Source: Saccharum officinarum | Lineage: Eukaryota; Streptophyta; Magnoliopsida; Poales; Poaceae | DNA length: 64,000 bases | Reading direction: 5' to 3' | Assembly: GCA_020631735.1 (NCBI GenBank) | Contig: CM036160.1 | Coordinates: forward strand, 2,774,407 to 2,838,406 | In this document: piece after piece, positions 37,441-49,200 of the stretch | Layout of the letters: every line of letters starts with the position of its first letter | Position numbering within the stretch: the stretch's first letter is position 1 | Made by a program: the position numbers and the translations under genes | Notes under the pieces: model-generated | What the model was told of the DNA's origin: nothing | Seen by the model: only the letters and a program-made list of their open reading frames with translations | Database searches by the model: none

Positions 37441-38760
37441 TGGATGGCGCGGCTGCCCGAGGAGCGTGTCGCCCTTGTTGGGTTTTAAAGCCCCCGCTGC
37501 CCAAATCCACCACCATGGGATCCAGCGGCAGGCTTACTTCTATATATTGCTGGTTATTTGTAAGCCTAGATTTGGTGCTCGCCAAGGAGCAGCCATCGCC
37601 TGGTTGTGACCCATGGCTCAAGCTTGCTCGTGGCACATGGGGCTGTGCCGCCGCAGTGCTCAGGTTTGCCACCATGGTCGTGTGGTGCCTTCGCCGCTCC
37701 GGGCGGTGCTGACTCTGTTCGAGTTGGCAAGGTGAGCTCCTGGCCTGCTCCTCTACCACCCTCCCTTTCTACACCTCCAGCCCCCTTAAGTGTATCACTA
37801 CTGAGATTAACCTCATACCCTACTTCGACTTCTTGTGCTGCTGTGACTTGTGATCCTTCTCTGAAACGGTGGGCTGAGAAATGGTGCCAAGAACAGGAGC
37901 TCTTCTTTGCCCATGTGTGCTTAAGGAAATTGACTAGTGCGGGGAGGGATTCACCTTTGCTGTGGGGACGAGTTTGGCCAGGGCCACGAGCACGCCAACG
38001 CCGTTGTGGCCGTCCACGCGTCCATGCCTGGTCAGCTCCCTCCTCCATTTCAGCACACCACAACTCCTCCTTTCATGGGTCGGCCCTGCTCTCCGGCTCC
38101 TCCTCCTCTTGGCCAGATGATTTGGCAGTGGTAAAGAAATTCTATAGTGATGACTGGCAGGGAAATCAGCGGGTGTTTTGATGTCTTTGGATTTTTGCCG
38201 TGAAAGTGTTTACTTGCTCTCCTGCTTTTGTTCTCCTCTCCAGGTGGTCTTCGGCTATGGGGCTGGTTCTTGGCTTCCTCCAGGCTCCTCTTATTTGTTC
38301 CCCTTCCTACTGTAGTCTGTATAGTACTACTCCCCCTCCCTCAGTCCCTCTGGTAGTCTGGTGGTTGTCGACTACTATGGCTATTCTGTGGATTGCCCAG
38401 GAGTTGTGACAGGGACCCATTCAACTTAGCATGGGTTTTTGCTACGGTACACCTTTTACTTCCCGAGAAGTAATATCTTGAACAAATCATGGCCCTTGAC
38501 TTATTGGGCATGGCTGCCCATGCTGGCTTGCAAGGCTATGCCGTGGATCTTTGTGGCCCTTGTGTGGTCTTTGAAATGGTAGAAAAGTGATATTGCAAGA
38601 GAGGATGTGTAAAAGTGAATTCATATGTGATGCGGGTAATTAGCCGGATAACGAAGCCCATAAGCTAGAGGTGCCGATTGGCTCTAGCCAGTCCTGGTAT
38701 CTCGGTGAGCTCTGTGAAGTGATACTATTATTGGGTTTGACGGCAAAACAAAAAAAAAAA
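37440..38760 (+). other. Possible decayed retroposon ending in an A tract
   Basis: A plus-strand open region (37606-38181) is followed by an untranslated-looking part and an A11 run at about 38750-38760. This would fit the 3' end of a non-LTR retroposon. The protein shows no domain I can name. The assignment is weak. Confidence 0.3.
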
Positions 38761-38949
38761 CTAAGTTATGCTTAGCTTTACATGGTTGGCCATTGCCTTT
38801 CATTCTATGAGTAGGGAAAAACTAAAAATATAGTATTGTTGTATAAGAAGTGCATTTGTACGAGCTATTTGCCATATGCCAAGAGATTTGTTTTTATATG
38901 CTTGTATAATACTGTAACGTGTTTAATCGTTGCTAACATAGTCAAGCAC

Positions 38950-39360
38950 GTGACCCATAGTTACAATAACACATTACTCCACAACCAGGCCGGAGTCTTG
39001 GCGGGATTCTGCAGCCCAAGTTTGCAGCTGCCTCCTTGAAGTTCGCCAGCAGACGTGGTAGATGAGGTTGGTCGTGGCGAAAAACCACACCATTCCGATG
39101 CTTCCAAAGTTCCCAGCAGCAGTGCAGTCTGTGATGACAGTGGTGGCGGGAGGGTAGAGGTCCACAGTTCGCTTGCAGGGGAAATATGGATCGATGCACC
39201 TCCAATATGGTTCCAGAAGGCAGTGGCAAAAGGGCATGATTTGATGATGTGATCAGCTGTTTCAATCTCCAAGCCACAGAGCTCACAGGTAGCATCTTCA
39301 GCTATCTTCTTCTGTAGAAGGTTGTCTTTGCTCTGGGCTCTGGATCCTTTCCTGCGCTAA
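38950..39360 (-). pseudogene. LINE fragment: reverse-transcriptase zinc-binding domain
   Basis: The minus strand reads KDNLLQKKIAEDATCELCGL, then EIETADHIIKSCPFATAFW in one frame. Near 39110 the frame changes to CWELWKHRNGVVFRHDQ. CELCG with HIIKSCPFA is the zf-RVT signature of plant L1 ORF2. The fragment is short and frameshifted, and lacks the reverse transcriptase proper. Confidence 0.82.
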
Positions 39361-39393
39361 TAGCCATAGCCAACCGAACAATTTAACTCTGTT

Positions 39394-39411
39394 GGGGGGG
39401 GGGGGGGGGGG
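39394..39411. repeat. G18 homopolymer
   Basis: Eighteen consecutive G on the plus strand. It is prone to sequencing-length error and can form a G-quadruplex. Confidence 0.95.
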
Positions 39412-39651
39412 CGTAGTTGCGCCAAATGAATTGGAATAGAGGCATGTTCACTGTTCATATCCTGTTCGGTGGAAGGCTTGTAGATTTGGGCAGTCAACAG
39501 CTTATGAGAGCTGTCTTCAAAGCAGCACGCTCTCGGACAGGAGTTGGTATGAGAACAGAGTTCTGAATGGCCTATTCTAGGGAGTTCAGTTCCACCATTG
39601 CAGCGTTGGAGAGCATTGAACAGAGTTCTGAGTGGCCTGTTACTCTGAGAT

Positions 39652-39895
39652 GAATGAAGAACTTACACTCTGCAGTTCCTATTAGACTGTTGTGCATTCA
39701 TTCCATATCATCTCCCTTTCTTTCCTAAATTTGTTATCAGTGTTGTTTTGCCCCTATCCTTTCCACCATTGCGCTGAATAGAATGAAGAACTTACACTCT
39801 GCAGTTCCTATTAGACTGTTTATGCATTCAGCTCCGTATCATCTCTCCCTTTCTTGCCTAAATTTGTTATCAGTGTTGTTTCGCCCCTATCCTGA
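39652..39895. repeat. Tandem duplication, period about 129 bp
   Basis: GAATGAAGAACTTACACTCT through CCTAAATTTGTTATCAGTGT and CGCCCCTATCC-type ends occurs twice, starting at 39652 and 39781, with about 90% similarity by eye. Confidence 0.9.
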
Positions 39896-40259
39896 ACAAA
39901 TATTGGTGGATGTGCAAAATATTTGAATCTAATTTTTGATGCTTGGAGTTCCACTACTAAAATAAAATTATGATCAGATTGAAGATACATTTGCAGTGGC
40001 TATGAATAATACTCCAGGGTACAAATTCATCACAGAGTACCTGATATAATCTCAATCTAAAGATATTTAAACAATGCATATAATTTAAAATTCACACTTA
40101 CTCAATTACTCTCAATGTCTTAAACTGATTACAAATGTGAATCTGCTAGAACTTTTATACAGTCATGGTGAGGGCGTGACACACTGACATCACATTGCAA
40201 TTGATCTACCTACTAATCCAACAAAAAAAAATTGACATCACATACAATGCAACTACATA

Positions 40260-42950
40260 CTATAGCTTGGAGCTGATACGCCGCAATGCTAGCTTGGCCA
40301 GGTCCTTGCGTAAAATCTTGCCCGCCGCATTTTTCGGTATTGAATCCACAAGAAAAACATGGTGGATTATCTTGTAGTGCACAACCTGCATGACAAATTG
40401 TAACGGTTATAGTTGAAGCAACTCAACAAAGCTCCCTCTTCTCTCTTAGAAAAGAAACATCTGTGGCTGCAAAACTGGTGTGTTGAGCCAGCGGCAAACC
40501 TGACTGGTGACAAATTCTTTGATATGTGATTCGTGCAAGTGACTTCCTGGGCGTCTCACGACGAACGCTACCGGCAACTCTCCAGCCTCGTCATCAGGGT
40601 ATCTGTATTATGAAGAATAGTTATTGTAATATTCCATTAGTATCTTTTTTTGAATGATTGATTTCTCATGTTTTCTGGGTGTATGTGTACTTACGGGACA
40701 ACTGCGGCGTCAACAATATCTGGGTGTGTCTGAAGCAGGCTTTCGAGTTCTGCAGGAGGCACCTGAAAGAAACATATACTATGCCATCAGGATCCAGGGG
40801 AGAAGGCAAGCTGACACTGCAAGTCTGTAACAGATCAGATGCTCGGATGGAGTGCTGGGTCATGAGAATGCTGATTAGAAAACTAGTAACACTGGCAGAT
40901 ACCTGGTAGCCTTTGTACTTAATTAACTCTTTCAGCCGGTCAACAATGTAAACAAATCCGTCCTTGTCAATATAACAGAGATCTCCTGTCCTCAACCATC
41001 CTTCACTGTCCAAGATCTCAGATGTGGAATCCTCCTCGCCAAGGTAACCTACACTAGCGCCCAAAAGGGACAAAGTGTCACTGAAGTTTCAGTTTAATGT
41101 CAGGGCCATGGCGAAAATAATCGAGTAGCAGCAGGCATTACGTTATGCACTAGCAAAATTAGAACACTGATACTGAATCAGATAGCTCCTCAAATTAGCC
41201 GACAACATCCACATGAAGGGACAACATAGAGTGCCAACATATTTTTTTTTCTTTTTTTGTGAAGTCTACACATTCTGTAAACAAGTGCAAGGTTGGGAGC
41301 ATCTTTTCTTTGGTGGCCGAAGAAGCAAGTATAGACACTCTAAATGCTGAAACTCTTGTCAACTACTCACTTATAATTTATAAAACTCATGTAGGACATT
41401 ACTAGTCTGGTCATACCGAAGATCCATGAAAACGACGCAGGTGCGTGCATATCTAAATCTAAATATACAATACCCCGTGGATTCAGTGAAACTGTGGCTT
41501 ATCAGGTAAAGGTCCTCTGAAAAGCAACGTAATAATCTTATATGAGCAAACTGGCTTGTAGCATAGTAATAGTAATTGTTTTATCACTAAACTAATTGCA
41601 TGGTGATATGGACCTCTTTACCTTTCATTACAAAAGGGCCTCGGACCCAAAGCTCCCCTGGCACACCAGGAGGCAGGGCAGCCCCTGTTTCCGGATGAAC
41701 AATCTTCACTTCAGCGCCCCATGAAAGACGGCCCACGGATCCAACTCGCGCGCTTTCTTCCTCACCAACAGCACGGCAGAAACCGGCTGTAGTCTCCGTG
41801 AGACCATACCCCTTTTGCCAATTGGAAATAATTTACAGATAATTGCAAGTGATTTGTATGAACCAGTAACGATAATCTCTGAACAAGAAATCGAAAGGCA
41901 TGAGCTTGCAGGAGCGAAACCAACCTGGGCAAGGCTTACGCCGGGGAACAGGCGCGAGAAGCGCGCAATGAGGTCAGCCGCGACGGGCGCGCCGCCGCAG
42001 TTGACCGTCTTCAGCGTGGCCACGCGGGCGGCCGCGGCCGCGTCCTCCTCGGCGGCACGCACGATGGCCAGCAGCGCCGGCGGCGCCAGCGCGAGGCGCG
42101 TCACGCCGAACCTCCCCATCGCAGCTAGCACGGCCGCGGCGTCGAACCTGCCCCTGGCCGTGTGCAGCACCAGCGTGTGCGCCGCCGACGCCGCCCTGAG
42201 GCAGAAGGTGAAGCCGTAGATGTGGAAGAGCGGCACGGCGAGCATGAGCGTCTCCGTCGCCGCGGGCGCCCGCGTGACGTTGGAGGCGATGAGGTTCCGG
42301 TGGGTGAGCAGGACCGCCTTGGCGCGCCCCGTGGTGCCGGACGAGTACAGCACCGCCGCCGGGTCCGACTGCCGAACCACCGCCGCCGCCGCGTCGTCCT
42401 CGTGCTCGTCGTGCTGCAGGAACGAGAGGAACGTCGGGGAGTCGAGCAGCACGGTGCGGAGCCCAGGAGGGAGCTTGCCCCTGGTGCCCGCGACGGCGAA
42501 CGCGACGGACGGGTTGGAGAGCGCGAGGAGACGGGACACCTCGGCGGCGGTGAGGGACGGGTTGGCGGGGGACACGACGGCGCCGACGGACATGAGCGCG
42601 TAGTAGAGCACGGGGACGTGGACGCCGGCCGGCGCGAGGACGAACGCGACGTCGCCTGGGACGAGGCCGACGCGGGAGCGCAGCGCGGCGGCGAGCGCGC
42701 GGAGCCTGGACAGGAATGTCCGGAACGGAACGGACTCGCCCGTGCCCGCGTCGACGAGCGCCGGGCGGGACGGGGCCGTGGGCGTGGATAGTGAGGACGG
42801 GAGGAAGGATAGGGCGAAGGCCGGGAAGGAGAGCGGGAGCTCCGGCGGCGGCAGCGGCGGCTCCGGCGTGCGCAGGCTATGGAATGTCTTCGTCGCCGCG
42901 CAGTAGCCGCTGCGCGGGTCGATGTTGGCGTTGGACGCGGACGGCGGCAT
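40260..42950 (-). CDS. 4CLL: 4-coumarate:CoA ligase-like acyl-CoA synthetase with peroxisomal signal
   Basis: The enzyme adenylates a carboxylic acid and transfers it to coenzyme A. Six exons are supported by GT-AG junctions: 42950-41925, 41811-41622, 41048-40903, 40762-40695, 40602-40500 and 40385-40260. They sum to 1659 bp (552 residues), the normal family length. Motifs: P-loop [11 protein letters not shown] (residues 203-213), GYGLTE at the exon 1/2 join, [27 protein letters not shown], and the catalytic lysine in NAAGKILR (residue 534). The C-terminus SKL is a type-1 peroxisomal signal, as in OPCL1-type enzymes that activate jasmonate precursors, so a peroxisomal role is likely. The P-loop has Ala where Gly is usual (KAV for KGV). 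The start [15 protein letters not shown] fits the family; an in-frame ATG at 43118 would add 56 residues. Exon 1 is very GC-rich. Confidence 0.92.
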
Positions 42951-43255
42951 GGGTGCTTCGGCGGGGGCGGGGCGGTTGGTGCGCACGTGTGCGACGGCGA
43001 TGTGGGCGCGGTGGCGGGTGGCCGCTGAGGCTGAGGTTAAGGCTGCGGCCGCGTGCGTGGCCAGGCTGAGGCTGCCGAGTAGAATAGTAGGAGAGGAGTG
43101 GCTAGCGTGCCGCGTCATCGTCACTCGACACTTGGTTTCTAGTAGCAAGATGGAAACAAACTTCCATTTTATCACTTTGTGCAGGCAACTTGCTGGACAC
43201 AGACAGTTGCAGCAACAAATTCAGGTCACGCCCCTGCCATGACAAAACGACCGAT

Positions 43256-43263
43256 TTTTTTAT
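43256..43263 (-). promoter_or_regulatory. Probable TATA box of the 4CL-like gene
   Basis: Minus strand reads ACTATAAAAAAATC, about 305 bp upstream of the chosen ATG. The deduced leader contains a short upstream frame (ATG GCA GGG GCG TGA near 43240) and the alternative start at 43118. Confidence 0.45.
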
Positions 43264-43310
43264 AGTTTATGTAAACCCGTAGCTGCCAGCGTCTGACTTA
43301 CCGAATTACT

Positions 43311-44077
43311 GGGCATGTGTTTGATAGAGGGTCAGAGTAGGTTGGACCTAATCTTAGTGCTGTTTGGTTTGGAGCCCAGTAGGTCTAGTCGAACCCACAT
43401 GGGGTAAATTCCCACAAGATGCGGGTTGGACTCGTCGGCCCAAATCGAAGGAATTGGAGTGAACCTAGTTTGACGGGCATCGGTCTGCGTCTACTCCCCG
43501 CTCCCGTCCCAAGAGCTCGCGGCGGCGCTCCACTCCGTGTCCGCGCACAGCACCAACCCTGGCGTCCACGTAGGCCCCGACACCGGCCCCGTCCCCCCAC
43601 GTCCGCGCAGCAGGCCCCGACACTGGCCCCGTCCCTGGCGTCCGCGTAGGCCCCCGCCCTGCCCTATTGTGGTGGCGCCGACGAGCAGAGCGGCGGGCGA
43701 GCATCGCAGCCGCATGGGCAAGCAAGCGGTGACGCGGGCGCAGGAGCAGATGGGCCGCGGGCGAGCAGCAGCCGCATCGACCGAGCTCGCGAGGCAGAGC
43801 AGCGGCCGAGGCACCGGCTGGGGGTGGTACGGACACCATGGAGGCTGGTGGTCGAGCTGGGGAGCAAAGGGGATATGAGCTTGAGGCAGAAGAAACACCT
43901 TATGAGACTGCCATGTGGACCCCACACGTCATTCTCTCATCCCACTTATGCAAACTCTCCTAACCAAACATAGAACTGGGTTGGACCTAACCCCCTAACC
44001 AAACGCAGAATTGGGTTCGACCTAACCCAAAATACAGGGTTGGCCCATCCCAGTAAGTCCTAGAACCAAACACATGC
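43311..44077. mobile_element. Inserted element in promoter copy A, 11-bp inverted ends
   Basis: It begins GGGCATGTGTTTG and ends CAAACACATGC, giving an inverted repeat GCATGTGTTTG. Copy B of the duplication lacks this segment. The middle (43440-43870) is very GC-rich with imperfect tandem GGCCCCGACAC-GGCCCCGTCC units. GTTTGGTT-type ends are common in grass MITEs, but I could not define a target duplication, so the superfamily is open. Confidence 0.55.
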
Positions 44078-45297
44078 TGAGATACTGAGTCAATGTCTTT
44101 ATGTTTCAGAACTGGTGGTTTAAGTAATGGAAAACAGTGTAAAAAACCGCACATCATTTCAGTTTCTGGTTTGGGCGTCAAAATTCTCAACGCAGCACGC
44201 AAGAAGAAACTTGAGCCTTAATCTATCTACTACTGCCATGACATTCTGAATCGATCTACCATGGAATTTTCTTCCTGCATAAACATTTGGAGATCTTTAG
44301 AAAGTCCAGGCTTGTTGGTTACAGATCGCAATAATGGTAAGTTATTAATCCAATAATACTTACTCGTAGAGTGCTAGAGGCGTAACCTGTAGGATCAAAC
44401 CCTTTTGTAGAACTTCAAACAAATGTGGATCAAAGCCTTTCGGAGAAAAGCACAAATACATTTTGCCTCCCTAAACTATAGCCAGAATTCAGGTTTTCTC
44501 ATCGAAGTCCAAATCCGGGCAAAGTATCTCTATTCAACTTCCTGAATACTAGCAGCCTAGTAGGAAAGGAGTCGCTAGCGTGCCGCGTCACTCGACACTT
44601 GGACAGCAGTACAGGATGGCACTTGTTTTCTAGTAGCAAGATGGAAACAAACTTCCATTCTACCACTGAGTTTGTGCAGGCAACTCGCAGGGTACAGTTG
44701 CAGCAACAAATTCAGGTATATACTCAGGTCACGCTCCTGCCATGACAGAAGGACCGAATTAAGACACTGTCTTTTTATGTTTCAGGACTGATGGGTTAAG
44801 TAGTGAAAAACAGTGTAGAAAACCGCACATCATTTTAGGTGATCTATCAAAGCAGAATGCTGGATATGGCATTGCTATATATGCTGGGTGGATATTTAGT
44901 TCTGTGGCTTCCATCTTTCAGTTTCTCGTTTTGGCGTCAAAATTCTCAATGCAGCACGGAAGAAGAAACTTGGGCCTTAATCTATCACTGTCATGACATT
45001 CTGAATTGATCCACCATGGAATTTTCTTCCTGCATAAACATTTGGAGATCTTTAAGAAAAAGGCCTGGTTTGTTGGTTGCAGATGCAGATCGCAATAATG
45101 GTAAGTTGTTAATCCAATAATTACTCGTAGAGTGCTAGAGGCATAACCTGCAGGATAAAACCCTTTTGTGGAACTTCGAACAAATGTGGATCCGAGCCTT
45201 TTGGTGAAAAACACAAATACATTTTGCCTCCCTAAACTATAGCCAGAATTCAAGGTTTCTCATCGAAGTCCAAATCCGTGCAAAGTATCTCTATTCA

Positions 45298-46100
45298 AAT
45301 TTCAAAACCATTTAAATGACCCCTTTTGGTCTCGGTTAGAAGTGATTTTCAAGGTGGTTTTGTTACTTTTAAATTAAAAAATAATCCCATGGTAAAGTTT
45401 TAAACCATGAAAAATATATCTATAAATTTCTAAAATTCCAAGAGAATCATAAATAGGTAGATTGGAACACAACAAACCCAAACAAGTATTCAAAGCTCAT
45501 AAAAAAACATATCTTGAAGCTTCGAGAAATTATATCTAGCTCTAGAAAAATGGGAAGATATCCACAAAAAAAATTCCTGAAACATCATAATTAATGCCCG
45601 GCTACATTTTGAAAATTTTCCACAACAAAACATGTGATGTGTCCAATCATGAACTTATTAGACATTGATTTATGTTGCATTCACGTTGGTTGCATGTTGC
45701 ATCTCATAATTTTGTTGCAAGAAGTTGTTAAAATGCATTTAGACATAAATTGAAATGTTTAGGAAAGTTTTTACATTTTTGTAGATATTTATCATTTCCC
45801 TATAGCTAAATCTTACTTCTAGAAGATTCTAGATATATTTTGATGAGCTCTAATTTTTTCGAGTTTATTGTGTACAAATCTATCCATATGATTTCTCTTG
45901 AATTTTTTTTGAAGACTAGATATATTTTTTGTGGTTTATTAGAAACCTTGTTGCCATATTTTTAGTTGAATTGAAAAGGTTTTAAGGTTTTAAGAGTTAA
46001 GACAATTTATCCAGTTTTTTTGGAGTTAGATGAAAGAGAAAAACCTCATGCGATTGTTCAGGAGACAAAAAGAAAAAAAATTCAGACGTTACCACAGCAT
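45298..46100. other. AT-rich intergenic stretch
   Basis: No gene is seen. Long A/T runs and ATCTAGA/TTCTAGA-type words recur. It separates the duplicated 4CL-like promoter from the LEO1 promoter. Confidence 0.5.
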
Positions 46101-46290
46101 CCCAGTTTTGCCTTCCGGCCCAAACAATTCCCAACGTAGGCACATCTACCAAAGCCCAAAGCCCAGTAATAACAACTCCTCTCGGCCTCTCGAAAAAGGT
46201 AAGGCCCAACAACACGTCAACCTCGCACCACAACGCCAGGACACGCCGGTGAGGTGGACGAGAGGCGGAGTCGGCGGCGGCGAATCGGCG
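46101..46290 (+). promoter_or_regulatory. LEO1 promoter with Site II (GCCCA) elements
   Basis: GGCCCA at 46117-46122, AGCCCA at 46153-46158 and 46160-46165, and GGCCCA at 46203-46208 lie within 175 bp of the ATG. Clusters of GGCCCA are TCP-bound Site II elements, typical of plant housekeeping and proliferation genes. No clear TATA box is visible. Confidence 0.5.
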
Positions 46291-49200
46291 ATGGCGGGCG
46301 GCGACCGGGAGCGGGACCCGGAGGAGGAGACGCGGAACCAGATGATGCAGAACCTCTTCGGGGACCAGTCGGAGGACGAGGACGATGCGGACGACGACGA
46401 CGACGTCGTCGAGGTCGTCGATGAGGACGACGGCCACCAGCAACAGCTGCTGTCGCCCCCGCAGCACCACCAGGAACTGGAAGACGACGCCGACGACGAC
46501 GAGGAGGACGACGCCCGCAGCCACGGGCACGCCCTCCACGGCGGATACCACTCCGTAAGCCTGCCCGTCTCCCTCCTCCTCCCCGTGATTCCGATTCGTC
46601 TCGGGCTCTCGGCTGCTTTGCTGTTCCCCGTCGGACCTGCCTGGGGCTGGGCTAGGGCTTAGGTTTTCGGATTCGTCCGGGAGCCTCGCGGCTGCTGATG
46701 CAGTGTTTTTTTTTTTTTTGGGGAGGTGTACAGTCGGTGCGAATTTGTTGGAATTCTACTGAGATTTGGAGTCGCGCTTGACCCATTTTTTTAGTTGTGT
46801 ATGCAGAGAGAGGTTGATGAATACATGAATTTGTGTGCCTCATTTTCACCCCAAGTCCAGTCGTCTGTACTACGAAATTCAAACACTAGGAGAAGAAAAA
46901 ACAAATTCGAGTTTCAGGTTCACAAGGTCCATGTGCTTCGTCGCATTTACAAGAGTATAACACATGTTTTCTCTGTTATGTTTTGCTATAGGAGTTTCCT
47001 TGCTAGTCGGTTGTGTTTAGGAAAACTGTAGTTTAGTTGATTTCTACACTCAGCGCACCAACCTGCGAATCACTAAACTGTAAATCTATTTACATTTCGT
47101 GGAATTTTGAGTGGTACCAATTGATCTTAACAACACTGGACCTATCTTGGTGAGAATTTGGGCCACTGTGCTCTGCTAGTGTCACTAATGAGCTCAAGGT
47201 TAATGTTCCTTACGTACTGCTCCAACCTTCTAATGCTGTGTACTTAAGGAAAGCCTCCTGAGGTAACACTAACCTATTTAATACATATTTATCTAGGAAG
47301 AAGTGGATGGTGAGGCAGAGAATGGAGGTGAAGGTGAAGGCGAAAGTGAGGGCCAAGTTGGAATGGAAGAGGAAAGTGAAGGCGAAGCTCATCGTGCTGA
47401 TCTTGATCAAGGAGAAAGTGATGGGGACAAAGTCCAGAGCTCCCCAGAAAGAGAACTCGATGACCAGAGGATGGAACCTGATGCAAGAGGAATGGATAGT
47501 GAAGATGAAGGCTACCAGCAGAGGACAGTATCTAGCAGAAGAAGGGGAGTTGTTGACTCTGAATCAGAGGGATCTGAAGATAATTACTATGCTGATGGAG
47601 CTCAAGAAGACGAGGAACTTCGCCAAACAAGAAAACAAAGGTTAGTCGGGAAAAACATAATGCTAGATATCAAACTATACATCAGTATCCTTTTTAGGCT
47701 TTACAATTTCGAGTACTCAATTCAATGGTTCACAAATGTTTAGTTATTTTGGCAATTACTTTATCATCATACACACTCTTCGTTTATTTTGACTTTTTTC
47801 TAATCCTGTAGTTGCCTGTAACAGTTATAATCTCATTATTATGCAGCTCTCCGATGGAGGAAGAAAGCGATCATGAAGTAGTTCGCGATGTGTTTGGTGA
47901 GAGTGATGAAGATGAACCAGCTCCATATCACACTCGCCATGAAATTGATGAAGAATCTCATGTAAGATTCACTCATGTTTTCCGCCCTTTCTATTTGCCG
48001 ATTTTAGGTAAGAAGTAGGAATAGTCGCCTTAATAAAGATTCAAAGTGTGTAGCAGAATCCTTCATCAGGCTTACCCCTAGAGTTTTTCATTTTTATTTT
48101 AACTTCCTGCAATCCTGCTTGAACATAAATGCAGGTTAGCATGCAGAGAATAAACTCCGCAAATTCACTATTTTGTCTTCCTTTAACCTTCAGTATTTTA
48201 CCTCACATATATGGATCTTGAGATATTTTAAGTTTTCATGAGAGCATTTCTTAAGGAGATATGTAAAGAGCGGTAGAGGTCGACCTAAACTAACTTGGGA
48301 CGAGTCCGTTAAGAGAGATCTTAAGGAGTGGAATATCTCCAAGGATTTAGCTATGGACAGGAGCGCTTGGAGATTGACAATCAACGTGCCTGAACCGTGA
48401 CATCTTTTTGTCTTGTGCCATTTATGTCCCTTTATGTGTCTCCCTGTTTCTCGTCTCTTTTGGGTTTCATCTCTAGCCTACCCCAACTTACAACAACAAC
48501 AACATAGCCTTTTGTCCCAAGCAAGTTGGGGTAGGCTAGAGATGAAACCCAAAAGAGACGAGAAACAGGGAGACACATAAAGGGACATAAAGGGCACAAG
48601 ACAAAAGATGTCACGGTTCAGACACGTTGATTGCTAATCTCCAAGCGCTCCTGTCCATAGCTAAATCCTTGGGGATATTCCACTCCTTAAGATCTCTCTT
48701 AACGGACTCGTCCCAAGTTAATTTAGGTCGACCTCTACCGCTCTTTACATTATCGGCCCGCTTTAGAACTCCACTACGCACCGGCGCCTCAGGAGGCCTC
48801 CGTTGGACATGTCCAAACCATCTCAACCGATGTTGAATCAATTTCTCCTCAATTGGTGCCACCCCAACCCTATCCCGAATATCGTCGTTCCGTACTCTAT
48901 CCCTCCTTGTGTGCCCACAACACCAACGCAACATACGCATCTCCGCTACACTCAATTGCTGGACATGTCGCCTTTTTGTAGGCCAACACTCAGCACCATA
49001 TAACATCGCCGGACGAATCGCCGTCCTATAGAACTTACCTTTCAGCTTCTGAGGCACCCTTTTGTCACAGAGAACGCCAGAAGCTTGACGCCATTTCAAC
49101 CAGCCGGCTGAAATTCTATGCCTAACATCTTCATCAATGTCTCCATCCTTTTGTAGCATCGACCCTAAATACCGAAAAGTATCCTTCTTGGCCACCACTT

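Larger units (their letters stand above)
43079..45297. repeat. Tandem duplication of the 4CL-like promoter/5' region, first copy interrupted
   Basis: Copy A is 43079-43260 plus 44085-44525. Copy B is about 44557-45297. Shared blocks include GCTAGCGTGCCGCGTC, TTCTAGTAGCAAGATGGAAA, CAGTTGCAGCAACAAATTC, AACAGTGTA-AAAACCGCACATC, CCATGGAATTTTCTTCCTGC and GCAAAGTATCTCTATTCAA. Copy A includes the probable TATA box and 5' leader of the 4CL-like gene. Copy B lies distal and lacks the following 0.8-kb insertion. Divergence is several percent with small indels. Confidence 0.88.

Noticed and set aside
42162..43069. Long plus-strand ORFs opposite the 4CL-like first exon
   Set aside because: GC-rich antisense shadows. 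The minus strand has the conserved ligase motifs and consistent splice phases.
43491..43925. Gene in the GC-rich insertion upstream of the 4CL-like gene
   Set aside because: Overlapping frames on both strands, tandem GGCCCCGACAC-type units and no domain.
45997..46551. 184-codon minus-strand ORF, Val/Leu-rich
   Set aside because: Antisense shadow of the acidic GAC/GAG-rich LEO1 exon 1.
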